From: Umbilicaria muhlenbergii
Taxonomy: Eukaryota; Ascomycota; Lecanoromycetes; Umbilicariales; Umbilicariaceae
Assembly: GCA_000611775.1 (NCBI GenBank)
Contig: KK106982.1
Coordinates: forward strand, 2,785,992 to 2,849,991
Direction: 5' to 3'
Length of the DNA stretch: 64,000 bases
In this document: positions 30,261 to 42,275 of the stretch, piece after piece
Layout: every line of letters starts with the position of its first letter
Numbering within the stretch: the first letter of the stretch is position 1
Position numbers and translations under genes: made by a program
Notes under the pieces: model-generated
What the model was told of the DNA's origin: nothing
Databases searched by the model: none
What the model saw: the letters and a program-made list of their open reading frames with translations, nothing else

Positions 30261-32486
30261 ATGACCTCGGAAAGTGAATACTCTGAGCACTACACTGCAG
30301 GCCCACAATGCGTTCTCTGCCGCGAGCCGTTCCCACGCGAACCCGTTGGCACGGATGGTGATAGATGGCAGGAGGAATTTCGTGCGGGTCAGTGTCTCTC
30401 ATACTCGTCCATCTAACATGATAAATGTAACTCTTAACTCTCTGTAGTCCTCCTTCTCAAGCCGACGGGTCTTGAAGAGAGAGCAGCCATGATTCTCACT
30501 CCCAAAGCCAGGTTCATCGGTATTAGGGACATAGTGGAAATAGAAATACCTTCTAATGCCACCGCAAATGTTCCCTACGGGGAGCGTGCCATAGACATTT
30601 GTCGCCTTGGAGTTGACGGCTGCTATGACTGCAAAGTTATGCAACAACAAGTGTATGCTTTCCACGTTTGTTGCGGAAACGCAGTCTTGGCAGCCCGGTA
30701 TGGCTGCAAGCCAGACTCAAGTATACATGACATCTTCCGTTTAGGTCGATCTACGGTGAAATCCTACAGTGTCGACAGTGACCCCGTTGCAGAGGAGAAA
30801 GCAAGACTCACTGCGTTGATTGAAGACGACTCTCATCTCGCGTTGCTTCAGCGTCTCCCCGCGGAACTGCGTATCGCAACGCTGGCAGAACTTGAACCAT
30901 GCATCGCTCGCTCTCTGCTCATAGTCAAAGGGGAGACGCGGCGACTACTTCGCTGCATCCAGACAGGTACTCAAGCTAGTCATTCTAGTGAAGTGGTTGA
31001 TCTGAGCAGCGCCATGCTACTCTCCGCCTCGACCGTCAAATTCTCGGGCATGAACTACCTCTGTGCTTTACGTCAGTGGCCGAAAAACCCCGCCGCACGA
31101 CTCGAACATGAAGTATACTTCCCCGTTGGGGTTGCCTGTGATGAGACTATAACCGGGATCAAATTCGCGATGGACAGGTGTGGGATTCGTGCGATACAAG
31201 TACTAGGAGAGTATGGTAACAATTCACAATGGATCGGAGATCAGCGCGTGAATGGGATATACGGAAGGTCTAATTCTTGGTTTGGAGTAATGCGTGGGTC
31301 TCAAGTCACCGGCATCCGACTCAGATATGATGTAAGGTATCCTCATAGCAGTCAATCATCCTCTGACCTTCCTCTAGGACCTCAAATGTGTTTACATGGA
31401 TATCATCTCACCAGAGACGTGGTCAAGCAGCTTTGGCAACCACTTCATATGGGATTATGACGTGCCGCCTTCATTCAACTCTACACTGCAGCCGGAGATG
31501 TTCATTGACTTTAAAGGGAAGAACAGTTGCGGTTCGATTCGGAATTTCCTTGATTGGCGGCTCATGACATATCTGTCCTTGTGTGAAGCGGGAAGTTACA
31601 TATATGGACTTACCATATTCTATTATCAAGGAATAGTCGGCATGGAAGCGCATTTCGGCCACACCACGCGGCTATCAGGCCGCCGTCAGGGCTGCCCTAT
31701 TCATTTTCGGCTAAGAATCGGTGAGTATTTAACACATGTCTGGGCGGGAAGACTTCGAGCTCCCGAAGGATTCAACTTTGGTCAAGAGCCAATGGTCGTA
31801 GTCAGTAACAATCATTGCTCCGTTTGTCCTTACCTGATTGTTTTCACCAGGTTCAGACGAATTTCCACCGCTCCTACAAGTTTGGTCCATGTCTTGACGA
31901 CATGAAAAAGTATGAGTGGAAGTCGTTGAGTGCCAAAAAGGATGGCCACGTTTCAGGGATTTACTACGATGCCATAAAATTCCTTGCTACGCAGATTATG
32001 ACTATGGGGCTTACATGGCACTGCGGCTCCATCAAATTTTCCCCTCCAAAGACCCTTACATTCCCACGCCTTTGGAATTACCCAGCAATCGGTGGCCCAA
32101 ATACAGGCATTTTCGTGTCAATCGCCAGCCTGCGGGATATCAGTCAAATTGAAACCTGCAAGGTAGGTGCTCGCATTACAGGAATGTTGATTCATCACAA
32201 GGATGATTCTGTCGATGTCTTGGGTCAATGGTTTGTTGCTCAGGGCTCTTCTGAAATTGAGAGCATTTACAATCATGAACAAGGCGACATACACACCATA
32301 TGTTTTGGAGTCTCAGAGTTGGCAGAGAGGAGCTTTGTCACTGGAATATGGGTCACCACCAAAAAGAGTAAAGCGCCCAAAGGATTACGCTACACACAGA
32401 GTTTCGGGCAGCCCAACTTCAAGAAGGTAGTTCGCGATCGTACTCATACAGCCGTGCGTCTGCTAACTTCCTACCACGCGGCATAG
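30261..32486 (+). CDS. Fungal DUF7600/F-box-like protein
   Basis: Four exons: 30261-30387, 30448-31331, 31378-31800, 31851-32486; introns of 60, 46 and 50 nt, all GT...AG. The product is 689 aa. The N-terminus has CVLCREPF and a later CYDCK...VYAFHVCCGNAV block, as in fungal proteins that begin with a small zinc-binding region. Residues about 190-240 (LLQRLPAELRIATLAELEPC) look like an F-box. The rest has FAMDRCGIRAIQVLGEYGNNSQWIGD and VGARITGMLIHHKDDSVDVLGQW, wording I associate with the DUF7600 family. The family name is from memory. If the F-box is real, it could serve as an SCF substrate adaptor, which is inference. First single-copy gene after the repeat-rich part. Confidence 0.75.
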
Positions 32487-34415
32487 CCTCTAGCATGGTG
32501 GTTCTCTCAGCATTTCGATCATGTTGTATCTTGGGAGGGGCGATCGCAACGTATGCCCATGTCTTGAAAGACAGAACACCGGCGTACATGCTCCATAGCT
32601 CCACATCTTGTTCGATTGGTCGAGCATGCCCCAATGTCGCGCCGTCAGCTACTTCCGGTGTGTACTTTCGGCTTCGCTGTCTCGGACGCCTGGACTGGAT
32701 TGTTAATTCGGACGGTCCAGCCTTACGCCCAAGCCTGGTATAGATGGCTAGCCGGTACAGATGACCGGTTAGGAGGCTGGTGGAGGCAAGAAGATTGGGA
32801 GGTCCAAGAAGAGGCAAGACGACGTGGCAGAGTAATGTGAGCTCTGTTCTGGAAGATACTTAGGTTGAATCAGTGAGCTTGGGCTAGGACATGTAAGATT
32901 AGAGAACGCTTAATGACGCCTGAGTACCTCCCTGTCTCGAGAGCATGACTCGGGAGTACCCTTTTCCTGTGTTATTCTCCCGGAGAAACCCCCCTCCCCT
33001 CCTCCCCCCCAACTTCTCTTTCCAACCCTCCTTTTTTTTAGATATGAAGGCTCAATCTCTCGCATTCTAGAAGCTTGCTTTCCTCTTCTTTCACACGTGT
33101 CCTACATGTCTTTTAATATGTTTCAGGTCTGAATTAGACGTTCTAGATCGTTAAAATCTACGGCTTGATCTGCGTTTTTTCGAGGACTCTGTACTGTGTC
33201 ATAAACTCCGCCCTTGTTCTCCGCCTCGCTGTCTGTGCCTTCGACTCTAACTCTGCCACCGCCTCTGTCCCTGCGACCGCTCCGGGCCTATTCCATAGAG
33301 TGGAAAGAGGCCCCGACAACGATATCAGAGTGTGACGTTATGGGAGCGGATCGAGCGAAATGTGATGCTGAGTTATGGAGGAGAAGTGGTGAGGCAAGGG
33401 AGGTTGATTGAGTTCAACAGAGCAGGCGTACTGCTAGTCCTGAAGTATTAGTGTACATTCACCTCCCTGCACAGCAAAGGTATGAGATTACGCGTCGAGT
33501 AGAACTACAAAAAATCTGCCCCAATATCTACATAACTCCAATCACATTCTGCCCTAAAGTACTCGGGCTAATTTTACCGGAGTCAACACTTGTGTCGTTT
33601 CTGCGCTCAAGCTTGAGAGCCAGAAGACTTCCCCACGTCAGGAGATAATGAGAGACACTCAATTGCAAAGTTATAGAATCACTCAAGCTCAACAGTTTCG
33701 CAGTTGACCATTTCTCTATATCTGCTCGCGTTGTGAAGTTATTGTCTGAAAACATAACCTCTCAACGACCCCAGTGTTGACTGCGGTAAAATTAGCCTTA
33801 GTATCCAGAATCGACTTGACTCAATCACGTCTTGTTCAAGTCAAAGCTGTGGGCCCACCCCGTTGGACTATCCCGACCCTGATCTATACGAGTCTTGATC
33901 GCCTTCCCCCATCGTTATGACGCATCCCACCAACAATCCCGCCTTTCAGGCATTGAACACGGCTCATGTCGCATCTGAAAACCCCTCCTGTCACTGGCGG
34001 TAAAGTAACAGTACCACTCCACGAAGCTGCTGATAGTTAAGTATTTCAGCCGCATGTCCGACCATGGCGGATTGGCTGCTTCGCTCAGGAGATCTGCAGC
34101 CATCGATGCTTGACGTGCGCAAGTAGATCGCAGAGCGGTGGGCCGCGTGGGGGATCGCAACAGTGGACGTTCGTGGTTGTGGTGGTGATGTTCCAAGAGC
34201 TGCAAGCGGAGAAGCAAGGGGGGGTCTGCTAGGGTGTAATCTGGGCGTTGCGAATATATATATACCGTAGTGTACAGTTCCCGGTCCAGCCAATCCAGCC
34301 TATCTACATATCATACGAATCCGATATACAATCTCAACCGGATATACCTCTCAACCATACAGCCACCTCCCCAACCGCAACAAAGCATCCATGCCGCACA
34401 ACCCCCCACCTCCAT
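32487..34415. other. Intergenic region
   Basis: No gene supported. A weak plus-strand frame ending PYAQAWYRWLAGTDDRL...RGRVM (about 32634-32840) looks protein-like but has no domain. Positions 32917-33000 (CTCGGGAGTACCC, TTCTCCCGGAG, run of C) resemble a worn piece of the MULE terminal repeat. Confidence 0.4.
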
Positions 34416-35765
34416 CTAACCCTCCTTCTCCCTCCCCCCCACCCCCAACCTCCCCTCCCACTCCGCCCTCAACCCCTCCATCTCCCTCCAACACTCCCTC
34501 CCCACCCCCTCAAACGCCTCCCTCTCCTCCCGCGTCAAATCCGTCGCCCCCCTCCACCTCCCCTTCCGCCCCCTCCCGCGCACATCGCCCACCCTCCCGC
34601 CAAACCCCCACCCCTCGACCTCCGTGCGCGTGACCCTTTCTTCCCCCGCGCGATCAACGCTCGACCCCCATTTTGCGGCCCCGTCGTCCTGCTCCATGGC
34701 GTCGAGTTGGGACTGCGAGGCGAGCGCCACCCAGACGGGGGCGCAGGCGCCTTTGTACGCCGACACGGTGTGCCAGGGGGAGCCGAGCCAGCGCGCGAGG
34801 TAGAGGGCGAGGGTCATGGTCCAGTGCAGGAGGAGGGGGAGGGCGATGATGGTGGTGGCGCAGATGCCGGGGTGGGTGAGGTAGAGTTTTGGTTTTGGTA
34901 TGTTCGTCTCTTCGGAGGAGGAAGAGCAGGAGGCGGGGACACCGAGGAAGCGATCGGTCCATGGTTTGGTGGAGGGGAGAGAGGCGGTTAGAGCGAGGAT
35001 GTCGGTCAGGCGTTTCGAGGATTCGTAAGCGGCGGGGGCGTGGAGGCCTTGCAGGTCGGAGGGGGAGAAGGCGGAGGCGTAGGCTTCGAGGGAGGAGATC
35101 CAGATAATGCGGCCGCGGCCGGGGGTGCCGGGGGGCCGTTTGGATAGGAGAGGGGCGAGGGCGTGGCAGAGGAGGTAGTGGCCGAAGACGTTGGAGCAGA
35201 AGACTGCGGCGAGGGGTGGCTCTTTTGTGGAGTTGGAGACTTTGGAGTCGGTTTCGATTTGTGGTTTGGTGACGTAGCCGACGCCGGAGATTTTGAAGGT
35301 GGGCCAGGTGACGGAGTGCGGGAAGCCGGTTAGGACGGTCCAGATGGCGAGGGGCCAGTTGATGCCTATGAAGCCGCCGTAGCCGGCATTCAGGATTATG
35401 GCGTCTAGCCTGGGAAGCAAGGAGAGGAGTTTCTCGGATAGCTTTTGTACGGAGCGGAGGGATGTGAGGTCGAGTTGCTCGGGTTGGAAAGTAACTCGTG
35501 TCTCCGAAAGCGCTTTTAGACGCTTGGCGCGCTTTTGTAGATGCAGGCGTAGGCGCGAGAGGGTGTCGTGGCTTTTGGTGGTATCTCGCGTGGTGAAGAT
35601 GAGTGTCAGGGATTGGGATCGAGGACGGGTGTCGAGGAATTCGTCGACGAGGCGGCAACAGGTGGCAAAGCCGAGACCGCTATTCGGAGATTAGTACCAT
35701 GCATGCTTGCACATTGTGTTTTTGACATGGGCGTACCTGTTCGCACCGGTGACTAGGATATACAT
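34416..35765 (-). CDS. ERG27: 3-keto-steroid reductase (ergosterol synthesis)
   Basis: Exon 1 is only 29 nt (35765-35737, MYILVTGAN), then a 57-nt intron (GTACGC...GAATAG) and exon 2 at 35679-34416; 430 aa. The split Rossmann motif reads TGANSGLGFA across the junction. Then come LTLIFTTRD, the NAGYGG strand (about residue 107), and the active-site Tyr-Lys in YESSKRLTDI (about residues 228-232), with SSLEAYASAF before it. A hydrophobic stretch (IIALPLLLHWTMTLALYLA) fits membrane contact at the ER or lipid droplets. The enzyme reduces the C3 ketone during C4 demethylation, together with Erg25, Erg26 and Erg28 in yeast. The Arg/Gly-rich C-terminus is longer than in yeast. The neighbour upstream points away. 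Confidence 0.92.
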
Positions 35766-36456
35766 GCGGTGCCCGGAAGCAGCGACGACACCATTGCCTG
35801 CCATTTCTGCCATTTCCGCCGGATTGGAGCAGCATGGAAGCAGTCACGACGGCGTTGTCACCAAAGCTTGTCGCGGTCATTGAAAAAGTCAATTGCTCAT
35901 AAGGTTGCGGGTAGATCCGCCTCCACATGCACGCTAGACAGGACAGGTCAAGCCCAAACTCGTCAATAGCCTGATTGTTGTGCCCCTTGTGCCCCTTGTG
36001 CCCCTTGTGCCACGTCGGGCCATTCCTCTCCTCCGCCTCCTCTACATTCCATACTCGAGCCGTTGCCCTTTGGCAGCCAAGCTCAATCTCGGGCATAGTT
36101 TCTAATCGCTATGCAAGTGATATGTCTGGCCACGTGGTCCAGATTCACGTGCCGTTGTTCTGAGCACCGTTCTTGGCATAGCGTCTGATATCTGTGTTCA
36201 TCCATTGTTGCCATCCACCAATAATGTTTCCGGCCGTTCCTCGTTCGTTGTATTGCCGAAAGCGTTCTTTTGTTCTCCGATTTGGCATTCTTGGAGCCCA
36301 TGGATCCCCACGTCCACCTCTTTCTTTTTTCTTTGTTAGCGTTCCTCCCTGGCCTCGTCGTCGACTACCCTTATCTTCTCGACTCGGACGACTTCAACCG
36401 TCAACGCTGTCAGATCATCGATCGCAGATTCTTGTCCTTCCGTTTTCTTATTCAAG
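35766..36456. other. Divergent promoter region between ERG27 and the CFEM gene
   Basis: Contains the short tandem repeat GTGCCCCTT (three times near 35980-36010). No gene seen. It must carry the promoters of both flanking genes. Confidence 0.5.
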
Positions 36457-37714
36457 ATGTATACACCCATCCTCGCCGTTCTGGCGAGCCTGTTGTTACC
36501 AGCGATGTCTGATTCCATGGACATTGCTGGCCTTCCCTCATGCGCTGTGAGTTTTGCGTGACCCCGACTTTCATATACGAAGCATGGCATACTGATATGC
36601 AGACAGCAATCATGTCTCTCCAATGCCACCAGCGACCTAGGATCTTGCAGCAGTGTGGACATCAAGTGCCTCTGCAGCAACATCAACTACATCAACGCCC
36701 TATCCTGCTGTCTCTCTCAGTCATGCAGTACAAGTGATCAGCAAAGTATGCTTCCCCTTTCTACCTAAAACTCTATCCCATTCTCTAACGTCGAATCAGA
36801 GGCCCTGGCATTCGATACGCAACTATGCAACAGCGTCAACGTCTCCATACCCAACTTTATCGGATGTGCCCTCTCAAGCAGTGGTTCTTCCGGCATGTCC
36901 GGCATATCTTCATCCACAGCGACGACCATGGCAACCATGACATCGGGTATGGGAATGATGACCATGGCCTCCGGAACCGCTGCGTCGACACTAAACACCG
37001 TCGAAGTATTATACACGACGAGCACCGGCGCGCCAGTCGCCCGATTCACCGGCGGCATGCTCCTGGAGGGAACCTGCACCGTCCCACAAATCGCATCCAT
37101 CACCCTCGGCAGCGGCGGAACGCTCGAATTCCCCTGGCTCGGCTGCGCCGCCGCGGCTCCCAGCTGCTGTCCCTGGCAAAACAGCCAAGGCGGACCCCTC
37201 ACCATCTGCCCCATGGACTACTTCACCACAGCCAACGCCTGCTGTCCCTCGTAAGCCCCCCCCCNNNNNNNNNNNNNNNNNNNNNNNNNNNNNNNNNNNN
37301 NTATAAGAGACAGCCTCCCCCTCCCCCACAGCGGCTGGTCCATCTACACCTCCGCCTTCGCCGGCCAAACCCCCTGCTACACCTCGCCGCCCCTCCCGCT
37401 CGTCCCCCCCACCTCGCCCGCCAACCCCTCCGCCCTCGTCAGCACCATCACCAACGAGCTCTTCGCCCTAAAATACGACCTCCGGCCCCCCCCGCACGGC
37501 CTCCGCCCCGGCGCCAAAGCCGGCATCGCCATCGCCGCCCTCGCCGCCGCCTTCGCCTTCCTCGCCGCCCTGATCTTCTGCGTCGCCCGCGCCCGCAACC
37601 GCCACGCCGACGCCACCGCTAGCCCCGCGGCGCAGTTGACCGCGGACCTGGCGCGCAAGCACGCGCAGCTGAGGGGGCACACGATGTGGGTCCCGCCACC
37701 GGGCGCGGGCTCGC

Positions 37715-37747
<33 letters not shown>

Positions 37748-37956
37748 AGACGGTCCAGGCGCAGGCGCAGGCGCAGGCGCAGGGGCCGGCGAATGAGTTG
37801 CCGGGGAGTACGTATATCCATGAACATCATCCGGCGTATGGGCCCGGCGGGGAGGGGTATCAGCACACGAGTTTTAATGGGAATAGTCCGAGCGAAGGGG
37901 GGGCGCCGGAGACGCCTCATATTGTGATTTCGCCGCTGGAGGGGCCGCGGGAGTAG
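36457..37956 (+). CDS. CFEM-domain single-pass membrane protein
   Basis: Four exons: 36457-36546, 36607-36745, 36800-37250, 37332-37956; introns of 60 and 54 nt and a last one holding a run of N. Exon lengths sum to 1305 nt, 434 aa. There is a signal peptide (MYTPILAVLASLLLPAMS). The CFEM domain (about residues 26-95) runs PSCAQSCLSN, SVDIKCLCSN, LSCCLSQSCS, TQLCNSVN, i.e. the eight-cysteine pattern with the Asp before KCLC that binds haem in some members. Then come a Ser/Thr-rich linker, a second cysteine-rich ectodomain (CAAAAPSCCPW, ICPMDYFT, ACCPSGWSIYT, GQTPCYT), a transmembrane helix near residues 290-312 (IAIAALAAAFAFLAALIF), and a Pro/Gln/Ala-rich cytosolic tail. It is a surface receptor or adhesin type; the ligand is not known. 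Confidence 0.9.
37265..37313. other. Scaffold gap with sequencing-adapter remnant
   Basis: 37 N (37265-37301) followed directly by TATAAGAGACAG, the last 12 bases of the Tn5 mosaic end used in Nextera libraries. It lies inside the third intron of the CFEM gene, in a poly-C context. It is not biological sequence. Confidence 0.9.
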
Positions 37957-38468
37957 ATTGTGGCGGGGGTGGTGCCGTGTTTCCTGTTGTGCTTTTGTTA
38001 GTTTCTGGGGGTAAAGAGGCGTCGAGAGTTCATATATTTCACATCTAGCATGTTCCGAGAAAAAGCTCGAGGTTCCAAATTCTTGATTGTTTCGTTGCCT
38101 GCCATTGTGGTACCAATGGCCCAGACGGGAGCTGTGAAAAACTCATTGGACCATCTGCTGCTCTCTTGGACCCGGATCTGACACCGGTTCGGTTCCGACG
38201 GAGGGTGGAGTTGCGCTCTTGTATCCATGAAACACAAGACAGACCAAAGCACCCATGGTAAACGGACAATCATCAAACATACATCCTCGCTATACAGCAG
38301 GATGCCCATACCGTCACATGAGCGCATCCGAGGCCCCTTTTCTCGTCTTTCGGCCCTCACGCTCTGATGCCCTCCACCGGGCCTTTGCGCAATCCACCGG
38401 GCCTTGACGCCATCCATCGGGCCTGTACGCTCAACGCCCCGCCCTTCCGCCCTTCACGCCCACCACCC
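37957..38468. other. Convergent 3' region
   Basis: No gene; contains the 3' flanks of the CFEM gene and of the Cnn_1N gene. GGGCCTT(T/G)-ACGC-type short repeats near 38380-38440. Confidence 0.5.
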
Positions 38469-41288
38469 CTACCTCTCCCCCTTCCTCCTGCCCAACCCCT
38501 CTCGAATGCGCAAACTCGCACTCCTCCCGATGCCCAACCCCCACTTCCTCGCCCCGCCCTCACTCCTCCCCTCCTCATCCTCCGAGCCCCTCACCGCCTC
38601 TTGCGACACCGGCCGCGTTCCTTCCCTCCCGCGCACGGGCAAGTTGTCCCGGCCGACTGGGTCGCTGTGGTCGGAGGCCGGGGTGCTGATGCGTTCGCCG
38701 CTAGAGCTAGTGCTGTCGTGGTGGTGAGGGGGGGGGTGTCTGCGGGGCGGTTGATGGGGATGGGTGCGCAGGGGAAGGAGGGGGGTGTCTGCACTGCCTG
38801 CCGTGCCGGGTCGGGTGGTTTGGGAGGAGGTGGTGGTGGTGGTGCTGTGGTCGGTGTGGGCGGTGGGGGAGTGGGGTGTGGGGATGTATGTGCTGGTGGG
38901 TCTGGGCCTGGGTGGTCGCGTGCTCGCGTTCGACGGATTTGCTTGAGTGGATAAGGGCGCTGAGGAAGGGTTGTGAGAGGTGGGGTCCGCGAAAGAGGGC
39001 GCGGTGTGGGAGCTCGAGCGTCGGAAGAGACGTGATACGAAGGTTTTGTGGCTTGTGGGGTTTGCAGTCGGCGTGATTCTGGGATCGTCCGGTCGGGCCG
39101 AAGATGACTGAGGAAGATACTTGTTGGTGGTATTGGGTGACGCATGACTCGATTGCTGGGGTGCTGGTGATGGTGTTTCATACTCTTCGTGAGAATGTGA
39201 CACTGTCTCGGCCCTATTGAGGTGGGTGCGACGAGTGGGGATTGCGGTAGCGCTACTTGCGCTGCGCTTCACTTTTGGTGAGTTTTGGGTTGGAGCGGTT
39301 TCGTTCCTGGAAAGAGTGGATGGTCGATGCTCGGGCAGAGGATATTGGACGGATTGACGACGATGAACTGAGATTGGAGAGGAATAGGACGAAGATTGTG
39401 GAAGATAGTTGCCTTGAATGCCTTCGCCATTAAACATCATGTCTGTTCCGTATGTCTTGAGTGACCTGCCAGAATATTTACCACCGGACCCTTGCATATT
39501 ATTTATAGAGCCGCCCATGAAAGTCGAGGCCTGTTGTACGTATTCTTGAGCAGCTTCTTCTCCGTCATCACTTTGCTCAACCCGAGTAGACTCCGTCTCG
39601 TCATCAGAACCTAGAAGACCGGCATCGGTGGGATCTATATATGCTTGACTGTCATTGGGGCTCGGTTGACGTGCGTAGTTCTCCGCGCTACGAGGACGTT
39701 CGGTAGGAAGAGCCGAGAAGTCTCTTGCAGGCGTCGGGCTTTCGTCCAGAAGAATATCCTCCGCTATTATACTAGGTGTGGAGTTATTGCGACCCTCCAA
39801 AGGCATTGGTGTCATAGTTTCTGGGGTCGGAGGGAAAAGATCCTTGTTGCGAATCTTTTCGGTCAGCAATGGCGACTTCTGCTCTTTCTCTCGACTATGT
39901 TTACGGGACACGTAACCAGATAGCTCTCTCTGCGGAGTCCCTCTGAGAACGGCATCTTCGGGAGAATGGCTGTGCGGCTCGATAACTTCGTCGATCGACA
40001 TATAGCTTTTCCTGGCGGCATTTTTGGGCGAGGTACGGCTAGGCTTCGATGGAGTACCTTTTTCATCGATCCATCTGTTATTCCTTGCACTACTCTGGGT
40101 ATGATGATTCCCCAAAGTTCTTCGCTCATCTTCGAGAGAGCTCTTCTGCTCTTCAATCCCAAGAGCTCCGTCGTCTAGCTGATCGTGTTTGACGTCGCCG
40201 TACACACTCAGGAAGCTACTCTCGCTCAGGACGCTAAGCCGAGGAGAATTGAGGTTGTAGTTGTCGGGGTCAAGGTTGTTGGTGTTGTCTTCTCGTGAGA
40301 ACGTGCTGCCAGGTCTAGGGAGGGAGATCGAGCTAAATGCGCCTTTGCTGAGGTTCTCGTCTGATAGATATAAGCTGCGCAAGGCGTTGGTACTACTGTT
40401 GTTTTCATGTAGAAATGATGGCGTTCGCCGTGAGGACTTTGACGGACTCGGGCCTGTAACATCGTCAATTCGAAAGGTAGGGGTGACGCTAGAGCGAGTC
40501 GTATGCCGAGACCTATCGGCCAATGCTGGAGTCTTCGACGCAATAGGTGAAGAATGTAAAGGTGGTGATGACGGTGGAAAGTAGCTACCAGTGGAATGTT
40601 CCGTGCCTAGCATAGCAGTAGACGGTCTCGTGTCTCGCATTGCCCATCCCACCCTCTCAAGCTTTTCTTCCAGCTCACAGATGAGGTTAACAGCTTCCTT
40701 GATGGCTTGGTCCCGCTTCTCGAGTTCCCGTACCAGCTCCTCATTGAGATCCTGCAGCTCCGCGTTCTCGGTTTCCAAGGCTCCCATATTCTCAAGCTTG
40801 GCTTCTAGTGCTTCCGCACGTTGTCGGCGTTGGAACAATTCAAGTTTGAGGTCGAAGTTTTGCTTGCTGATCTTCGAGATGTACTAGATAGAGTGAGCAG
40901 AAAGTGTCCGGTGAGGTGCGCAGATGTGCATTACCTCCTCCGTCTCCCGTGCGCCCATCTCCTTCGGCCCCGCGCTACTCCGGATGCCTATCCCACTGGG
41001 CCTCCTGTTGCGATTGCCCTGAGCCTGCGCGTCATTCGATGGTGCGAGTGGCGAGCTTTGCACCTGTCGATTATCGTGCTCGCTAAAGTATGTCCATGGC
41101 TCTCGAAAGTCGACATTTTCGATGTTACTGACGCGGCGAGATTGAGCTTTCTTCTGTCGCAGAAGATCCTGCAGTAAGGCGGATGTAGGTGCTGGGTATT
41201 TTGTGGATTCAACAGAAGCATGCTCAGCGTTGTCGGCCAGTGCGTCGTCTGAGTACTGAGGCTGCTGTGAGGGGCGCCGATTGTCCAT
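38469..41288 (-). CDS. Centrosomin N-terminal motif (Cnn_1N/CM1) protein, microtubule-organising centre component
   Basis: Exon 1 is 41288-40935, intron 51 nt (GTAATG...ATCTAG), exon 2 is 40883-38469; 922 aa. The first part is disordered and contains VQSSPLAPS and GPKEMGARETEE. Exon 2 opens with YISKISKQNFDLKLELFQRRQ, the CM1 core that recruits or activates the gamma-tubulin complex, continuing into a coiled coil (EALEAKLENMGALE to VNLICELEEKLERVG). The remaining 700 residues are Ser/Pro-rich, probably phospho-regulated, with a C-terminal basic Ser-rich block (SRLFRRSSSHTAPS) and a last helix with an Arg/Lys patch. Fungal relatives share the CM1 but little else. Placement at the spindle pole body or septal microtubule-organising centre is inferred from the motif. 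Confidence 0.82.
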
Positions 41289-42275
41289 GGCTGCAGTAGA
41301 GCTTCGGGTCGAGTATTTAGATGTGCATGCGTCAATGGTAAGCCAAGAGGTTACTGCCAGGCTGGGACTTGAATGTGAATGGTTCGAGTCGCAGGTTGGC
41401 AGTGTTCGATGTGGTGATGTTCGATGTCATCCCCTGAACCAGATGCCATGGGGTGTTGACGAATGCGGAACCAACAAAGCAAATGAGACCAGTGTTGTCA
41501 GGACTAATGCCGAACGGCGAATGCAGTCCGGTGGCATTAGCATCAGTAGTGAAGCGATCAAAGACGAGTATTAGACAATTGTATTGAGCCCTCGCTGTCT
41601 GTGGTGCCTGCTGTATCTGGTATGTTGCTCTGGGAAAGAGCGCCCCCACATGCAGGAGCCTGCAATGAAGCATTCACGGAAGCACCGACGACTGCTTTTC
41701 TCCTTTCCCCTTTCCCCTTTCCCCTTTCTCCTTTCTCGTGCTTCTTTTCTCGTGTCCCTGCCGCAGCCAATAGGCATGTCTCTCCACCTCGCCTGTGGGT
41801 TCCTGTGCCATGCAACTGGGCCATGATTTACGGGATAGGGGAATCTCATCACGAAAACAAGGGAGAAGAGTGCCAGTGGGAAAGCGATGACATCTCGTGC
41901 CTTCCTTCGGGTGTGCTTCCGCGCCAGGATCACTGCATTAGCGCGCTCGGCACGCCTGCCCTGGCCTGCCTGGCCGACGTCAAAGCATCGCCCTACGAGC
42001 CTAGCACTTGCCTCCCACTGTTCCAACCAGTCAGCGCGCACTTGCAAGCCAGCCATTTCAACGGTAGCAAGAATGAGTTTCAAAGATGGATTTCAATCGT
42101 GTATGTATTGACTGCTGCACCTTATCATACACAATCCATTGCCAGTGTCAAATCAAGAACAATGCAAAGGCATCCGAACTGCCCATCGGAAAAAGACAGC
42201 CTGTGCAATGGACCCTCCATCACCCTCAACAAACTCAAGACTTGCCACCGCCACTCCATCCAGCCTTCAACTCTC
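41289..42275. other. Intergenic region
   Basis: Promoter side of the Cnn_1N gene. A CTTTCCCC/TTTCTCC pyrimidine tract lies at about 41697-41745. No gene supported; the frames here lack any domain. Confidence 0.5.

Noticed and set aside
32419-32817. 132-codon minus-strand frame after the DUF7600 gene
   Set aside because: It overlaps the 3' end of that gene, has no domain, and no ATG in good context.
32917-33000. Possible second MULE end
   Set aside because: Only short similarity to the terminal repeat (CGGGAGTACCC and nearby), with no partner end; kept as a remark, not as an element.
34248-34991. Long Pro-rich plus-strand frame
   Set aside because: It is the antisense of ERG27 exon 2, produced by GC-rich codons.
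36825-37622. Basic plus-strand frame running across the run of N
   Set aside because: Wrong frame of the CFEM gene; the correct frame keeps all cysteines and splice sites.
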